A stretch of 64,000 bases of DNA from an uncultured Pseudomonadales bacterium (lineage in GTDB: Bacteria > Pseudomonadota > Gammaproteobacteria > Pseudomonadales > Azotimanducaceae): positions 1,736,001 to 1,800,000 of the forward strand of contig OY282460.1 of the NCBI GenBank assembly GCA_958296295.1. Direction: 5' to 3'. This document shows positions 54,550 through 64,000 of the stretch, in pieces. The position numbers were made by a program, and so were the translations under genes. The notes under the pieces were generated by a model. It did no database searches and had not been told where the DNA came from. It saw nothing but the letters and a program-made list of their open reading frames with translations. Within the stretch, counting starts at the first letter, position 1. Every line of letters starts with the position of its first letter.

Positions 54550-55825
54550 CAATTGGCGCCCCGACCAGCGTCCGGCAGGAGCTTTCCACCATGCCCGAAC
54601 CGATCAGCAGCCCCATCGCCCGGTACGCGGGGTAGCGCATCCGGCCGCGGTTGTTCTCCACATAGCCGACGCACTGGTCGGCGGTCTTGTCGCCGGCGTG
54701 CCGGCGCAGTTCCCGCAGCACGTCTTCGACGCGCCCTTCGGAGAGCGCCGCGCAGACCTTCTCCGACCACGCCCGGCACAGCTCCGTGCCGGCCCCGTGA
54801 ACCGCGCGCCCCACTTCCCAGAGCCGCTCCCTGGCGTGCCAGATGTCGACAATGCGAACGGCGTTCGGGAACAGCTCCGCGGCGGCGTTCCAGATCCACT
54901 TCGCGCCGTCGGCGACCACCACCTGCCGCTTCGCCGCCGCGAACCCGAACCGCTCCGCGGCCCGCCAGAGCCGCCGCGCGAACGCCGACGGCTCCGCGTC
55001 CACGTCCCTCGACGCCGCGCTGTCGATAGCCGCCGTGTGCCGCGCCGAACCCGCGTCCCGCTCCGGCAGGCCGGTCTTCGCGTTGCGCCGCTCCGCCGTG
55101 TGGAACACCGCCACCTTCGCCTCCCGCGTCTTCGACGGCCGGCCGTCCTCCGCCGTCCCCGCGTCCCGCCGCACCACCGGCACGCCGGTGCCGTCCGGGC
55201 TGCGGCACATCGTCTCCGCCGGCGCTTCGCGCAGCGTCGGCACCGACTCGTCCCACGCCGTGATCTCGCACCCGACCTGCTTCGCGGCCCGCTCCGTCCG
55301 CTTCGCCGTCGCCACGACGCCGTCCAGCCGCCAAAGGCGCGCCGCCGCCTTCGCGAAGCTCGTCTCCGCCGCCAGCTCCGCCAGCGCCCACAGCACCGCC
55401 GGCGTTCCCCGCACGCCGTCCCGCCCCGCGATCCCCAGCGTCTCGTCCAGAACATGCCGCCCGCCCTTCGAGCACCCGCACGTCCAGTAGCCGCGCCGCA
55501 GCGACAGCGGGCCGAACAGCGACAGCGGCGCCGTCGAACGCGTGCCGCGCCGAACCATCGCCGAGCCGCAAGCCCCGCACGCCGGCGCCCCGGACTCCGC
55601 GTCCAGCGCCGACAGATTCTCCGAAACCCCCGCCGCCGCGCCGCCAAGCAGCGCGCCCCGCAGGTCCAGCTCGAACTCCCGGAACCCCCGCCCGCCGCCC
55701 AGAACCTCCCGGCAAAGCTCCCGGAACTCCGGCGACGACAACAGCAGCAGCCGCACCGCCGCCTCCAGAAAAGCCCACGCCTTCTTGCGCTCCAGCGCGT
55801 CCCGCGCCAACATCTCTTCCGTCAT
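54550..55825 (-). pseudogene. ISKra4-family transposase lacking its C-terminus
   Basis: MTEEMLARDALERKKAWAFL to LLIGSGMVESSCRTLVGAPI, then foreign sequence read through to 54290. The core is intact: zinc-finger-like ACGACGSAMVRRG, MCRSPDGTGVPVVRRDAG (Asp), AAKRQVVVADGAKWIWNAA (Asp), VDIWHARERLWEVGRAVHG. The essential GSGMVESSCR (Glu) is present but the following GMRW block is lost. It is probably inactive. Confidence 0.8.
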
Positions 55826-55930
55826 CGCGATTCCCTTCGCTGCGGTTGTACATACCCTCAGCTTACTTGGGAATCGCGATGACTCCCCAAACCCGCTCGC
55901 AGCCCCCGCGCACTAAAACGTCGCACACCC
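54550..55930 (-). mobile_element. Truncated ISKra4-type element (second subtype)
   Basis: The terminal repeat GGGTGTGCGACGTTTTAGTG (reversed) ends at 55930. The element is cut at ~54550, where an AT-rich segment (54465-54545) replaces the 3' end. It has the longest copy of this subtype in the window; others are relics at 34401, 34881 and 36434. Confidence 0.8.
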
Positions 55931-55989
55931 CAGGCTCACTTCTCATTGGACAATGACGGGGCCGTTCCGGTATGTTGACGAGCACAGCT

Positions 55990-56235
55990 AGCCAACCCAA
56001 AGTTGACATGAACGACCTCCCCAGCCACCGGAAGCAGCACGGCTTCGACGGCTTCAACTTTGTCTTCAGGAACCACCTTGTCGACGGACGAGTCTGCGTA
56101 GCCCGGCTGGATCTGCCCGTGCGTGATTACGCCATCGCCGCGGTCCGCACCGGCCAGTTCAACGGCGACGGCCAGATCTGGAACGGCGGCTTCGACCTCG
56201 CCGGGCCGTCAGGCGACGGGCAGGCTGCGCCTTGA
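55990..56235 (+). pseudogene. SDWDVYL module fragment preceding the second giant fusion
   Basis: The plus strand reads DMNDLPSHRKQHGFDGFNFV, FRNHLVDGRVCVARLDLP and IAAVRTGQFNGDGQIWNGGF, ending at 56235 with the conserved stop-to-start junction. The first half with the SDWDVYL and first Cys is missing. Homology with 30119-30360 begins here, marking the left breakpoint of the duplication. Confidence 0.75.
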
Positions 56236-56330
56236 ACCACATGAACAGGAAGATGAACCACGGTCCGCACTGGTCAGTACACGCCGGGGCCGAAGGCGAT
56301 ATCCATCGCCCTGGGAGGAGGGAATCCGCC

Positions 56331-59300
56331 ATGAACCGTAACGGAAACAGCTTGCAGGGCTTGGCGCTGCGGCATGTCGCGCTCGCCCTGTTTGGAGTTG
56401 TCGCGACCGTCTGCTCCGAGGACCCAACCTTGGCGGCGCCCACGCCCGAAGAGGGGCCGGCTCTCAGCACTCATCTGTATGCGCTCGAGAGCGAGCCCGT
56501 CAGACTCGAAAGTTTCGACGGAACAGGCGGGGCCATTGAAAGCATGGGGGAGGACCTGCTTGTCGTTACGCCGAAGGGAAGGTTTGCCCTGGTCTTCCCG
56601 GACGGGACTGCGGAATATCTCGACGGCAACGTTCCCATGAATGCGGCGTCCCTTGGTCAGCATGAGGATTACGATAATCATTTCGATCTGAGGTTCTTTC
56701 GAGTCGCCGATGTCCTGTTGAAGGAACTTGGGGAAGGAAGTTACGAGCTATTCGCAACGCATCATTACTTTACCGGCGAGTGCATCCGGTTCAGATTGTC
56801 GTCCACGACGATTCGGCAAACCGAAGAGAGCGTCACGGTCATGCCGGACTGGAGGGCGATATTCGACGCGGAACCCTGCCTGCCCCTTAAATGGTTCGCA
56901 GGACACGCGGCCGGCGGGAAAATGTTGACCGACGGCGCGGACCATCTGCTGGTGAATATTGGGGCCCACCAAGCAGATCTATGGTTGGCGCGGCCGACGT
57001 CCGATCCCGCCTCGCATTTGGGCAAACTCCTTCGTATCGCCATCGAAACAGGAGAGACGGAGACGCTGGCTATGGGTTTCCGCAACTCACAAGGGCTGGC
57101 GCGGGATGCGGAAGGCAACCTCTGGGCGACGGATCAGGGGCCGCAAGGCGGCGACGAGTTGAATCTGGTGGAGCGGGGAGGCAACTATGGCTGGCCCCTG
57201 GTCTCCTACGGAGTCGACTATGAGGATAAGGTTCCCCTGACCATCGAGGATGAGGCGATGGGCCGGCACGATGGCTTCCTGCGGCCGGCGTTCGCCTGGG
57301 TTCCGTCGCCCGCCGTTTCCGCCATCGCCGTCAACGACGAGCGGTGGTTCCCCCTGTGGAAAGACGACCTGCTGGTTGCTTCGCAGCGCGCTGGCTCGCT
57401 CTTCCGAGTCCGCCGTCACGGGACGGACGTGCAGTACGCCGAGAGGATCGAAATCGGCTGGCGCATTCGAGACCTGACGTCCATGCCGGACGGACGCATA
57501 GCCCTGCTGCGCGATGGCGGGCGGGTCTATTTTCTGAGCCGTTCTCTGCGCTACTGCAATGAAGACGCGCAGAAGCAGCGCAAGGTGTACTCGGTCAACT
57601 GCGAATCCATCGCCGCACCGTCCGTAGCGGACCCACCGGATACGGAATACCCGGCGCCGTACGTTCCGCACTTGAGCAGAAATCTGGCCGGCGCTCAGCT
57701 ATTCGACCTGCGCTGCAGCGCCTGTCACAACCTGAACGCCGAACAGCACGGCGCCGGGCCGCACCTGGTTGGCGTCATCGGGCGGCGAGCGGGCGAGGTC
57801 GAAGGCTACCGATTTTCGGATGCGTTCGATTCGCTGGACGTCGTCTGGACGCAGGACGGCGTCAAGCAGTTTCTCACCGGCCACCGACCCGGAGCAGTTC
57901 GCCCGGGCACGTCCACGTCATCGCCTAGCATCGGCGAAGCAGAAGCCCGCGCCATCGCCGACCACATCAGCAGGCTCAACTACTTGGAGGCGCTGGTCAG
58001 AAATCGCGAACCCGCAGTCCGCTCCGACTTTGACGTATATCTCGGCGAGAATACGCTGGTCTATGTCAGGGAGCCGTGCTCCCCGGCCGACACCGAGGCA
58101 CCGTTCTTTCTGCACCTGTTCCCCGCCCACGTGAACGACCTGCCCGACCATCGCGAACAATACGGCTATGCCGACCGCGGCTTCAGCTTCGACGAGCGCG
58201 TCTCGATGTACGACGGCAAATGCCTGCAGGAAGTCTCTCTGCCCGGATACGCCATCTCCGAAATCAGAACCGGCCAGAATGCGCGTGTGGACGGCGACTA
58301 CAACAACCTCTGGGAGGGGACAATTCGCCCCAATGAAGTGTACGACCGCGACTACTGGAAGGAGCCGTTCGGAGACAACCGACCGGTCATCCGCTCCGAC
58401 TGGGATGTGTACCTCGTTGAAGACAGCCTCGTCTATGTCAGGGACGAATGCAGCCCGGAGGACATTGAACCCGAATTCTTCGTCCACCTGTTCCCGGTCA
58501 ACGTGAACGACCTCCCCAGCCATCGCCAGCAGCACGGCTTCGACGGCTTCAACTTTGACTTCAGGAACCACCTTGTCATCGAGGGAGGCATCTGCGTAGC
58601 GCGGCGGGAACTGCCTGATTACACCTACGCCATCGCCGCGGTCCGCACCGGCCAGTTCAACGGCGACGGCGGGATCTGGAACGGCGGCTTCGACCTCACC
58701 GGGCCGTCAGGCGACGGGCAGGGGGCACCCACCTCGGTGCCGGCTCCTGACCCCGCGGCCACCACCTCGACGCCTGCCGCCAAAACGGTCGGGTTGTTCC
58801 TGAACGAGCCTGAGGCATTTGGCGGCTATACGTTATTCAATAAAGCGTGGAGCGAGACGATTTACCTGATTGATAATCAGGGGCGGGTAGTTCACAAGTG
58901 GGAGTTGGATGCTAAGAGCCTGTTCGCAAGGTTGCTGGAGAATGGAAATCTGCTGACTTTCGCCAATCAAGGCGAGGGCCGCGACGCGAGTGTGCGGGAA
59001 GTTGACCGGAATGGGAATATCCTTTGGGACTGTACTCAGGGCTGGCCGCATCATGACTTCCTTAAAATGCCCAACGGGAATGTGCTGCTGCTGTCCCGGC
59101 AACTTAAGACCGACGAGGAGGTCATCGCCGCCGGCGCCAACCCGGAATTCATCGACCCTGAAGGCTTGTTGGCGCCGCATATTGTGGAAGTCCGAATTTC
59201 CGGGCCGGCAAGCTGCGAAATTGTCTGGGAATGGTCGGCGTGGGATCATCTAATTCAGGACTTTGACTCCAGCAAGGCGAATTACGGAGTGGTGGCCGAG

Positions 59301-60146
59301 TATCCGGAGTTGATTGACCTCAACTACCGCCTTTCCGAGGTAGCCGCCTGGGATGGCCCGTCGGAGGGGCTCTGGTCGGTGGGGGACTGGATGCACAGCA
59401 ACGGAATCGACTATAACCTGGAATTGGACCAGGTTATGCTATCGCCCCGTCATTTCAGCGAAGTGTGGATTATCGACCACAGCACCACCAGAGCCGAGGC
59501 GGCCGGCTCCAGTGGGGGAAATAGCGGCCAGGGGGGCGACCTGCTCTACCGTTGGGGCAACCCCCGCGCCTATCGGGCCGGGACGCCCGCTGACCAGCAA
59601 CTCTTCTGGCCGCATAATCCGCAATGGATTCCCCCCGGACTGCCGGGTGCCGGCAACATCCTCGTTTTCAACAATGGCTACGAGTTCCCGGGTTCATGGC
59701 GCCATTATTCGTCGGTAGATGAGATTGCCCCGCCGGTGGACGGGGCCAACTACCGGCTGGATCCCGACCGGGCCTATGCTCCGGTCGGACCGGTATGGAC
59801 CTATACCGCCCCAACGCCCAGCGACTTTTTCGCCCGTTTTATCTCAGGGGCGCAACGGTTGCCTAACGGAAACACGCTGATTTGCGACGGGCCACACGGT
59901 ACGCTTTTCGAGGTAACGCCGGCGGGGAAAACGGTTTGGAAATACGTCAACCCCATGACCAGCAATGGCCCTTTGCGTCAAGGCGAGTCGGTGCCAAACA
60001 AACGAGATGACAATATTCGGGTGTACCGCGCTTACCGGTATGCGCCGGACTACCCCGGTCTGCAAGGGCTGGATTTGACTCCGGGTGAGCCAATCGAACT
60101 TTACCCCACATTCAGCCCGGCGGATGACGGAAACGCCGCACCGTGA
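56331..60146 (+). CDS. Second giant exported fusion: dehydrogenase - cytochrome c - two SDWDVYL modules - arylsulfotransferase
   Basis: ATG 56331 has the same GGGAGGAGGG site as its twin at 30455; 1271 residues. The dehydrogenase and cytochrome parts (CSACH near residue 462) are almost identical to the first copy. The modules (~560-670, ~684-805) and ASST part (~817-1255) have diverged more, including an insertion EVAAWDGPSEGLWSVGDWMH and a different end (TFSPADDGNAAP). Sequence conservation with intact frames implies both copies are under selection or the duplication is recent. Function is as proposed for the twin. Confidence 0.8.
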   Translation: MNRNGNSLQGLALRHVALALFGVVATVCSEDPTLAAPTPEEGPALSTHLYALESEPVRLESFDGTGGAIESMGEDLLVVTPKGRFALVFPDGTAEYLDGNVPMNAASLGQHEDYDNHFDLRFFRVADVLLKELGEGSYELFATHHYFTGECIRFRLSSTTIRQTEESVTVMPDWRAIFDAEPCLPLKWFAGHAAGGKMLTDGADHLLVNIGAHQADLWLARPTSDPASHLGKLLRIAIETGETETLAMGFRNSQGLARDAEGNLWATDQGPQGGDELNLVERGGNYGWPLVSYGVDYEDKVPLTIEDEAMGRHDGFLRPAFAWVPSPAVSAIAVNDERWFPLWKDDLLVASQRAGSLFRVRRHGTDVQYAERIEIGWRIRDLTSMPDGRIALLRDGGRVYFLSRSLRYCNEDAQKQRKVYSVNCESIAAPSVADPPDTEYPAPYVPHLSRNLAGAQLFDLRCSACHNLNAEQHGAGPHLVGVIGRRAGEVEGYRFSDAFDSLDVVWTQDGVKQFLTGHRPGAVRPGTSTSSPSIGEAEARAIADHISRLNYLEALVRNREPAVRSDFDVYLGENTLVYVREPCSPADTEAPFFLHLFPAHVNDLPDHREQYGYADRGFSFDERVSMYDGKCLQEVSLPGYAISEIRTGQNARVDGDYNNLWEGTIRPNEVYDRDYWKEPFGDNRPVIRSDWDVYLVEDSLVYVRDECSPEDIEPEFFVHLFPVNVNDLPSHRQQHGFDGFNFDFRNHLVIEGGICVARRELPDYTYAIAAVRTGQFNGDGGIWNGGFDLTGPSGDGQGAPTSVPAPDPAATTSTPAAKTVGLFLNEPEAFGGYTLFNKAWSETIYLIDNQGRVVHKWELDAKSLFARLLENGNLLTFANQGEGRDASVREVDRNGNILWDCTQGWPHHDFLKMPNGNVLLLSRQLKTDEEVIAAGANPEFIDPEGLLAPHIVEVRISGPASCEIVWEWSAWDHLIQDFDSSKANYGVVAEYPELIDLNYRLSEVAAWDGPSEGLWSVGDWMHSNGIDYNLELDQVMLSPRHFSEVWIIDHSTTRAEAAGSSGGNSGQGGDLLYRWGNPRAYRAGTPADQQLFWPHNPQWIPPGLPGAGNILVFNNGYEFPGSWRHYSSVDEIAPPVDGANYRLDPDRAYAPVGPVWTYTAPTPSDFFARFISGAQRLPNGNTLICDGPHGTLFEVTPAGKTVWKYVNPMTSNGPLRQGESVPNKRDDNIRVYRAYRYAPDYPGLQGLDLTPGEPIELYPTFSPADDGNAAP

Positions 60147-60149
60147 ACG

Positions 60150-60262
60150 GCGCCGCGCCGATGGGTCGCTGGCGCGCTCTGGCCGCCCGCTGCGTGAATC
60201 CGGGTGGGCTTACGCTGCGCGTCATGGTTTCTCGCCTCCTCTGGAAAACACGGTTGGCCTAG
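60150..60262 (+). pseudogene. N-terminal shard of a GT-C-module gene
   Basis: ATG 60161 reads MGRWRALAARCVNPGGLTLR, matching the start region GRWRTLAARCLNREG of the gene at 18436 and GRWRIGRCLNPAGG at 2683. Homology ends after ~25 codons. It directly follows the stop of the giant fusion, the same gene order seen at 18430. Confidence 0.6.
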
Positions 60263-61196
60263 GTTCCTTCCTGTCCCGCGCCGACGGGGAACTCGGCCGT
60301 CCAGATACGGTCGCCTGCGGGGGTGAACTGCCCGGTCCGGATGCGGGCGATGGGATAGTCGGGGAGCGAATGCTCAGTCATCTCGTAGTGGTCGGGGACG
60401 AGCGCCCGCGCCGCGCCGTATTCGCGCAGCGCCGCCTCGCGGTCGCCGACCTCGAGGGCGACATCCCCGGCGTTCATGTGGTGGTAGGCGCGCTGCAGGT
60501 TCACTAGGCGGCGCAGCTCGCCGAGCGGGTCGGCGTGGTCGTCCACCCGGAGATCGAAGAGGCGGTCGCGCCACGCCTCGCCCGTGGGCTCGCCCCGCAC
60601 CACCAGGATCGCCGCCGACTGGCGGCCGCGGATGTCGCCGCCCTCGGCCTCCGCCGCCTCCATCGCCCGCAGGAGACGCTCGGCGAGGTCGCCGCCGCCG
60701 TTCTCGAAGGCCTCGGCCATCGCCGGCCAGACGGTCGCGCTCCCCATCAGGTTCGCCTGCACCGAGAAGTTCCCCCCCACCCGGTGGCCGGCGGCGGGGA
60801 TGCAGTTGCCCCCGGTCCAGGCGTCCACCCGGCCCTCGGCGTCCACCATCGCCACCTGCCGGACCTCCCGGCCCTCGTCGGCGGCGACGAGCGCGGCGAG
60901 CGCCTCGGAGCGGACTCGCCGCCCCGCATCCGGTCGAGGCCGCGCGGCCCGTAGGCGGGGTCCACGAACGACTGGGTCGCCACCGCCCCCACGCCGGACT
61001 CGGCCCAGGACACGATGGAGCCGACCGAGAACCAGTGGCTCTGCACCGCCACCCCGAGCTGCCCGGTGGCCGGGTCGCGGGCCACGATGGAGTAGGTGTG
61101 CACCGGCCGGCCGGGCTCCGGCGGCTCGGCGAAGCTCGGCGGGGCGAGCACGGTCAAGATGAGGGCGGCGCCGGCCGCTCCGGCCAGCGTGGGCAT
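60259..61196 (-). CDS. DUF1028 protein with module tail, one frameshift
   Basis: ATG 61196 behind AAGGAGG gives a signal peptide ([20 protein letters not shown]) and the DUF1028 start [24 protein letters not shown] sequence ([59 protein letters not shown]). A one-base shift near 60915 moves to [44 protein letters not shown]-like pair ([20 protein letters not shown]) follows, and the last ~30 residues are the final strands of the SDWDVYL module ([14 protein letters not shown]...IWTAEFPVG). DUF1028 proteins are Ntn-hydrolase-like exported proteins of unknown substrate. Confidence 0.7.
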
Positions 61197-61439
61197 TTCG
61201 GATCCTCCTTCGCCGCGTGGCGGCGGGCTTCGCGGGCTGCTGAGCAGGTTCGCAAGCCTACCGGCGATTCGGCAGCAATCTGGCGTACACGGGTGCCATT
61301 TTTCCCGGATATTCGGCACCTTCATAGGCCATTTCCATCGCAGGGTTCCGGTCGAAGGGCAGGGAACGACGGCCGGTGGACGGGCAGTGCCTCCGATTTG
61401 TCGGACGGAGAGTTGCCGGCCATCCCCTGCCGTCCGGGC

Positions 61440-61680
61440 GCGGCCTGATCGCGCCGGACCGGTGCGCGGGAACGGTGTCGGGGTCGCCGGACGAGCCGGG
61501 GTTCGTGGCAGAGGACGCGCCGTCCCCGGATGGCGTGGCTGCGTGCCTCCACGGACTCGAGGCCGCGGGTCTGGATGAACTGTTCCCTGAGGGTTCGGAT
61601 TGAAGCGTTCGGCGACGCCGCGGCGCCGGGGGAAGCGGACGAGCGCCGGCGCCGCGTCCCGTGCTTCTACGAAGAGGCAG
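61440..61680 (-). pseudogene. Integrase-core (rve) transposase shard
   Basis: Minus strand GVAERFN then, after a frameshift, [13 protein letters not shown] recalls the NGVAERFNRTL.EQFI.TR..... stretch of IS481/IS3-type DDE integrases near the catalytic Glu. The remaining DNA of 61197-61857 has no gene I can support. A ~23-base stretch at 61774-61797 is shared with 34387-34410. Confidence 0.4.
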
Positions 61681-61857
61681 CGCGGCGCATCCTGACGCCT
61701 CCGCCTATCGGGAGGGCAGCGCGGCGCGGGACGCCTTGACGGGGTGCGAGCGGAACCGGGAAAGGCGCGCTCCCTCGGTAAAGTCCTCTCCGAACCGACG
61801 CACTTCCCGATCACCTTCGAGGAGCAGCTTCACTACCGCCATCGGTAGCCGGCCGGG

Positions 61858-64000
61858 TTACTCATCGAAGCGGACTTCGCCTTCCCACAGGGATGTGGTG
61901 GAGCCATCCTCGTTGACGAGGAACTGGCCGGTGCGGATGCTGGAGATGGCGTAGTCGGGAAATTCCTGCCAGGTGACGCACTGTTCGGCCGACCGCATCC
62001 CATGGGCGTTGAAGGGGAAGTTGAGGCCGCCGAAGCCGTACTGCCGGCGATGGGCAGGCAGGTCGTCCCCATCAACGGGGTAGATGTGCAGGAAGAACTC
62101 CGGGTCAGTGTCAGTGGCGTCGCACTGGTTACGGACAAAAACAAGCTTGTTTTTGTCGGCATACACATCGAAATGGTCGCGGATGACAAGTTCAACATTA
62201 ATGGTGTGGATTATCTCCGCAATCCTGTCCGCGACATAGGTGGGATGGTAGAAATTTTCTTCCCAGCCGGTTCCTTCGTTGGAAAATTGGCCTGTTCGGA
62301 TCTGGGCAATGGGGTAATTGGGAAGCGCGCGCAGAGCGACGCACTGGCCGGCTGACCGCATTCCACGGCCGTTGAAGCGGAAGCCGAGGTTGTCGAAGCC
62401 GTACTGCTGGCGTTGGGTTGGCAGGTCGTTCACATCAACGGGGAAGAGATGCAGGAAGAATGTTGTCGATTCGTCCACATCCTTCGCGTCACACGGCTCC
62501 TTGACATAAATCAGCATGTTCTCGCTGAGATGGACATCGAAGGTGGAGCGGATCGACGGGTCACGAGTCAGGATTTCTTCTCTATTTTTAGACGCATCAG
62601 TAGCGTATCCGTCTATCAAGGTTTCCGTATCCTCAATCAGATAGACGCTGAAGTACCCATCCGCCACGACTTGTTCAACCAAAGACGCGGGCAGGCTCGT
62701 TCTCCTGTGGGTAATAAACCATACTCTGCCGTTCCCGCTGCCTAACCAGGAGGCCAAGTCGGCCATCTTGCCGAGACACGAAGTGGGCGCCAGCACCACC
62801 AACCGGATCTTCTATAGTGGTAATTGGCCGGCCTTTCTTCATTTCCTTGATAGAACCGCATCGCCGCGACTGCACTCCCACCGGCGTAAACCATATCCTC
62901 TTCCCGCACCTGTTCTTTCAGTAAGGCAAGAACGGATTTGATGTTTCCAAGTGTCTTGTACGGACTGTCCTGCCGCATGGCGCTCACCCCGGCAAGCGCT
63001 GTCGCGCCGGCCATCGCAACGAGCAGGGCCGACTTCGTCCAACTCCGTTGTATGAGCGAGGACAGACAACCGGCTATCCAATGAAACGCCATGCCGACCA
63101 CCAAGAAGATAATCGGTCCCAAATAGATACATTGGCGAATTCCCCCAAGCGGATAGATTCCCCGTACGGCGGTGCCGATGGAAACCGCAATGGCGAACGA
63201 AAATAGAACGGCGATGACGCTGTTTGGAAATTTGCCATGAAACGTTCAGCGGGATACGGCGACCAAGAGGAACGCGAAGACGGTGAGCATCGCTATCACC
63301 GCTACAATCTCAGGCACATGGTATGTCAACAATCTCCAAATCGCATCAATCGCAAACTCCACGAGCGACAGCGCATCAAGTCCTCCCTGGTAGTAATGCC
63401 TCGACAAATGGCCATCCGGGCCGAGGTACCCTCCAACCCCTTGATAGCGTAGAGTCACCAAGTAACTGACGGTACTCCCGGCCAGGAAGAATCCGCAAGG
63501 CGCGGCCAAGTCCAGGCGTCGTTTCCACCAGTCCCCGATCCGGCCGGCCACGGCAGGTGCGCTCCGTCAATCCGGTCCAGCAGTGCGTGGGGCGACGGCG
63601 GCGGCACCAATTACGGCAACGCCGAATAGGACCAAGCCGTATTGCACCAAAGGGGCAACGAACAGAAACGCGCAGAGCAAGACTTTCTTGCTGTCCCGCA
63701 GATACCGCAGCAGCCCGGCCAGCATCAGTAAGACCACCAGCGCGTCAATGGAGTATTCCCGCGCATCCTGGGCGTGTCGGATTGCCTCGACGGAGAGCGT
63801 TGCGAGCAGAGCCGCCAGAAACGCGGCTCCCCGAGCGACGCCGAGGCGAGGCAGCAATAAAAGCATCAAGGCGACGGTCACAATGCTGGCCGTCGCCGGT
63901 ATGAGTCGAATGCTGAATGGTGTGCTCTCGACTTTCTGTACCGCGTACAGGACCAAGGGGTACAGGATCGGAGCGGAGTGGCCGCGACGAGTACCGGAGA
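61858..64000 (-). pseudogene. GT-C (GT39-like) membrane protein with two SDWDVYL modules, broken (starts beyond right edge)
   Basis: The minus strand enters from the edge (GHSAPILYPLVLYAVQKVES, RLIPATASIVTVALMLLLLP, HAQDAREYSIDALVVLLML), resembling GT39 proteins, where R.PSA....TV and YSQEARMYAL occur. The same frame runs on to ~62820 but contains two in-frame TGA codons (63567-63569 and 63246-63248). A one-base shift near 62815 leads to LAPTSCLGKMADLASWL. The last 314 codons (62802-61858) hold two modules: RSTFDVHLSENMLIYVKEPC and RDHFDVYADKNKLVFVRNQC, each with an FFLH strand and RTGQF. Without the breaks it would be a protein like that at 27894-30359. Confidence 0.65.

Overview
This 64 kb window is GC-rich DNA from an uncultured bacterium. 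Proteobacterial-type mobile genes (AlpA, MobV, ISAs1, ISKra4, IS1380 and IS481-like elements) and secreted-protein families common in marine or host-associated metagenomes suggest a Pseudomonadota-like or symbiotic lineage, but no taxonomic marker is present. I saw no rRNA, tRNA or CRISPR array. Gene remnants, insertion sequences and segmental duplications make up an unusually large share of the sequence, as expected of a plastic or decaying genome region.

The most striking feature is a small module of about 110 residues: an (R)SDWDVYL-type start, a first Cys after 'Y(V/A)K/R', an FFLH strand, a DLP.HR.QHGF segment, a second Cys, then LPDY..A.(I/V)RTGQF and a final W strand. About 18 intact or broken copies occur here. 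They are fused to the C-termini of unrelated exported or membrane proteins: GT-C glycosyltransferase-like proteins, an arylsulfotransferase-like lipoprotein, sugar dehydrogenase/cytochrome c fusions, a multi-pass membrane protein, an SGNH hydrolase remnant and a DUF1028 protein. Copies are often nearly identical at the DNA level, and one breakpoint of a 4 kb duplication falls inside the module.

Layout: 1-2.7 kb, a minus-strand pair of GT-C proteins. 2.7-7.8 kb, transposon cluster: IS1380 and IS4 relics, a complete IS4-like element (TSD 9 bp) and a complete ISAs1 element whose transposase is fused to a DruA/DUF4338 domain (TSD 10 bp). 8.1-12.8 kb, exported metallophosphoesterase and arylsulfotransferase-module lipoprotein. 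12.8-18.4 kb, shards of at least eight genes around one intact membrane-module gene and an ISAs1 element (TSD 9 bp). 18.4-25.2 kb, GT-C-module protein, asparagine synthetase and glycosyltransferase 4, probably a surface polysaccharide locus. 26.2-27.7 kb, complete ISKra4 element. 27.9-34.2 kb, GT-C protein with two modules and a giant dehydrogenase-cytochrome-module-module-arylsulfotransferase fusion.

34.3-45.5 kb is an integrated mobilizable element: tyrosine integrase, an exported repeat/PKD/subtilase-like protein lying between two 42 bp palindromic sites, MobV relaxase, an origin-like inverted-repeat region, a primase-helicase and an AlpA-type regulator, with ISKra4 relics around the integrase. 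46.0-53.8 kb is a defence island: a type III-like restriction subunit, three small genes (YgiT-type zinc finger, DUF6978-like, DUF1828-like), a methyltransferase broken at a G9 tract inside a low-GC target-recognition region, and a truncated AAA ATPase. 54.5-64 kb has a truncated ISKra4 element, the second copy of the giant fusion, a frameshifted DUF1028-module gene and a broken GT-C protein with two modules running off the right edge.

Several otherwise convincing genes carry one-base frameshifts in G or C runs. These may be real decay, phase variation or assembly error, and I flag them individually.
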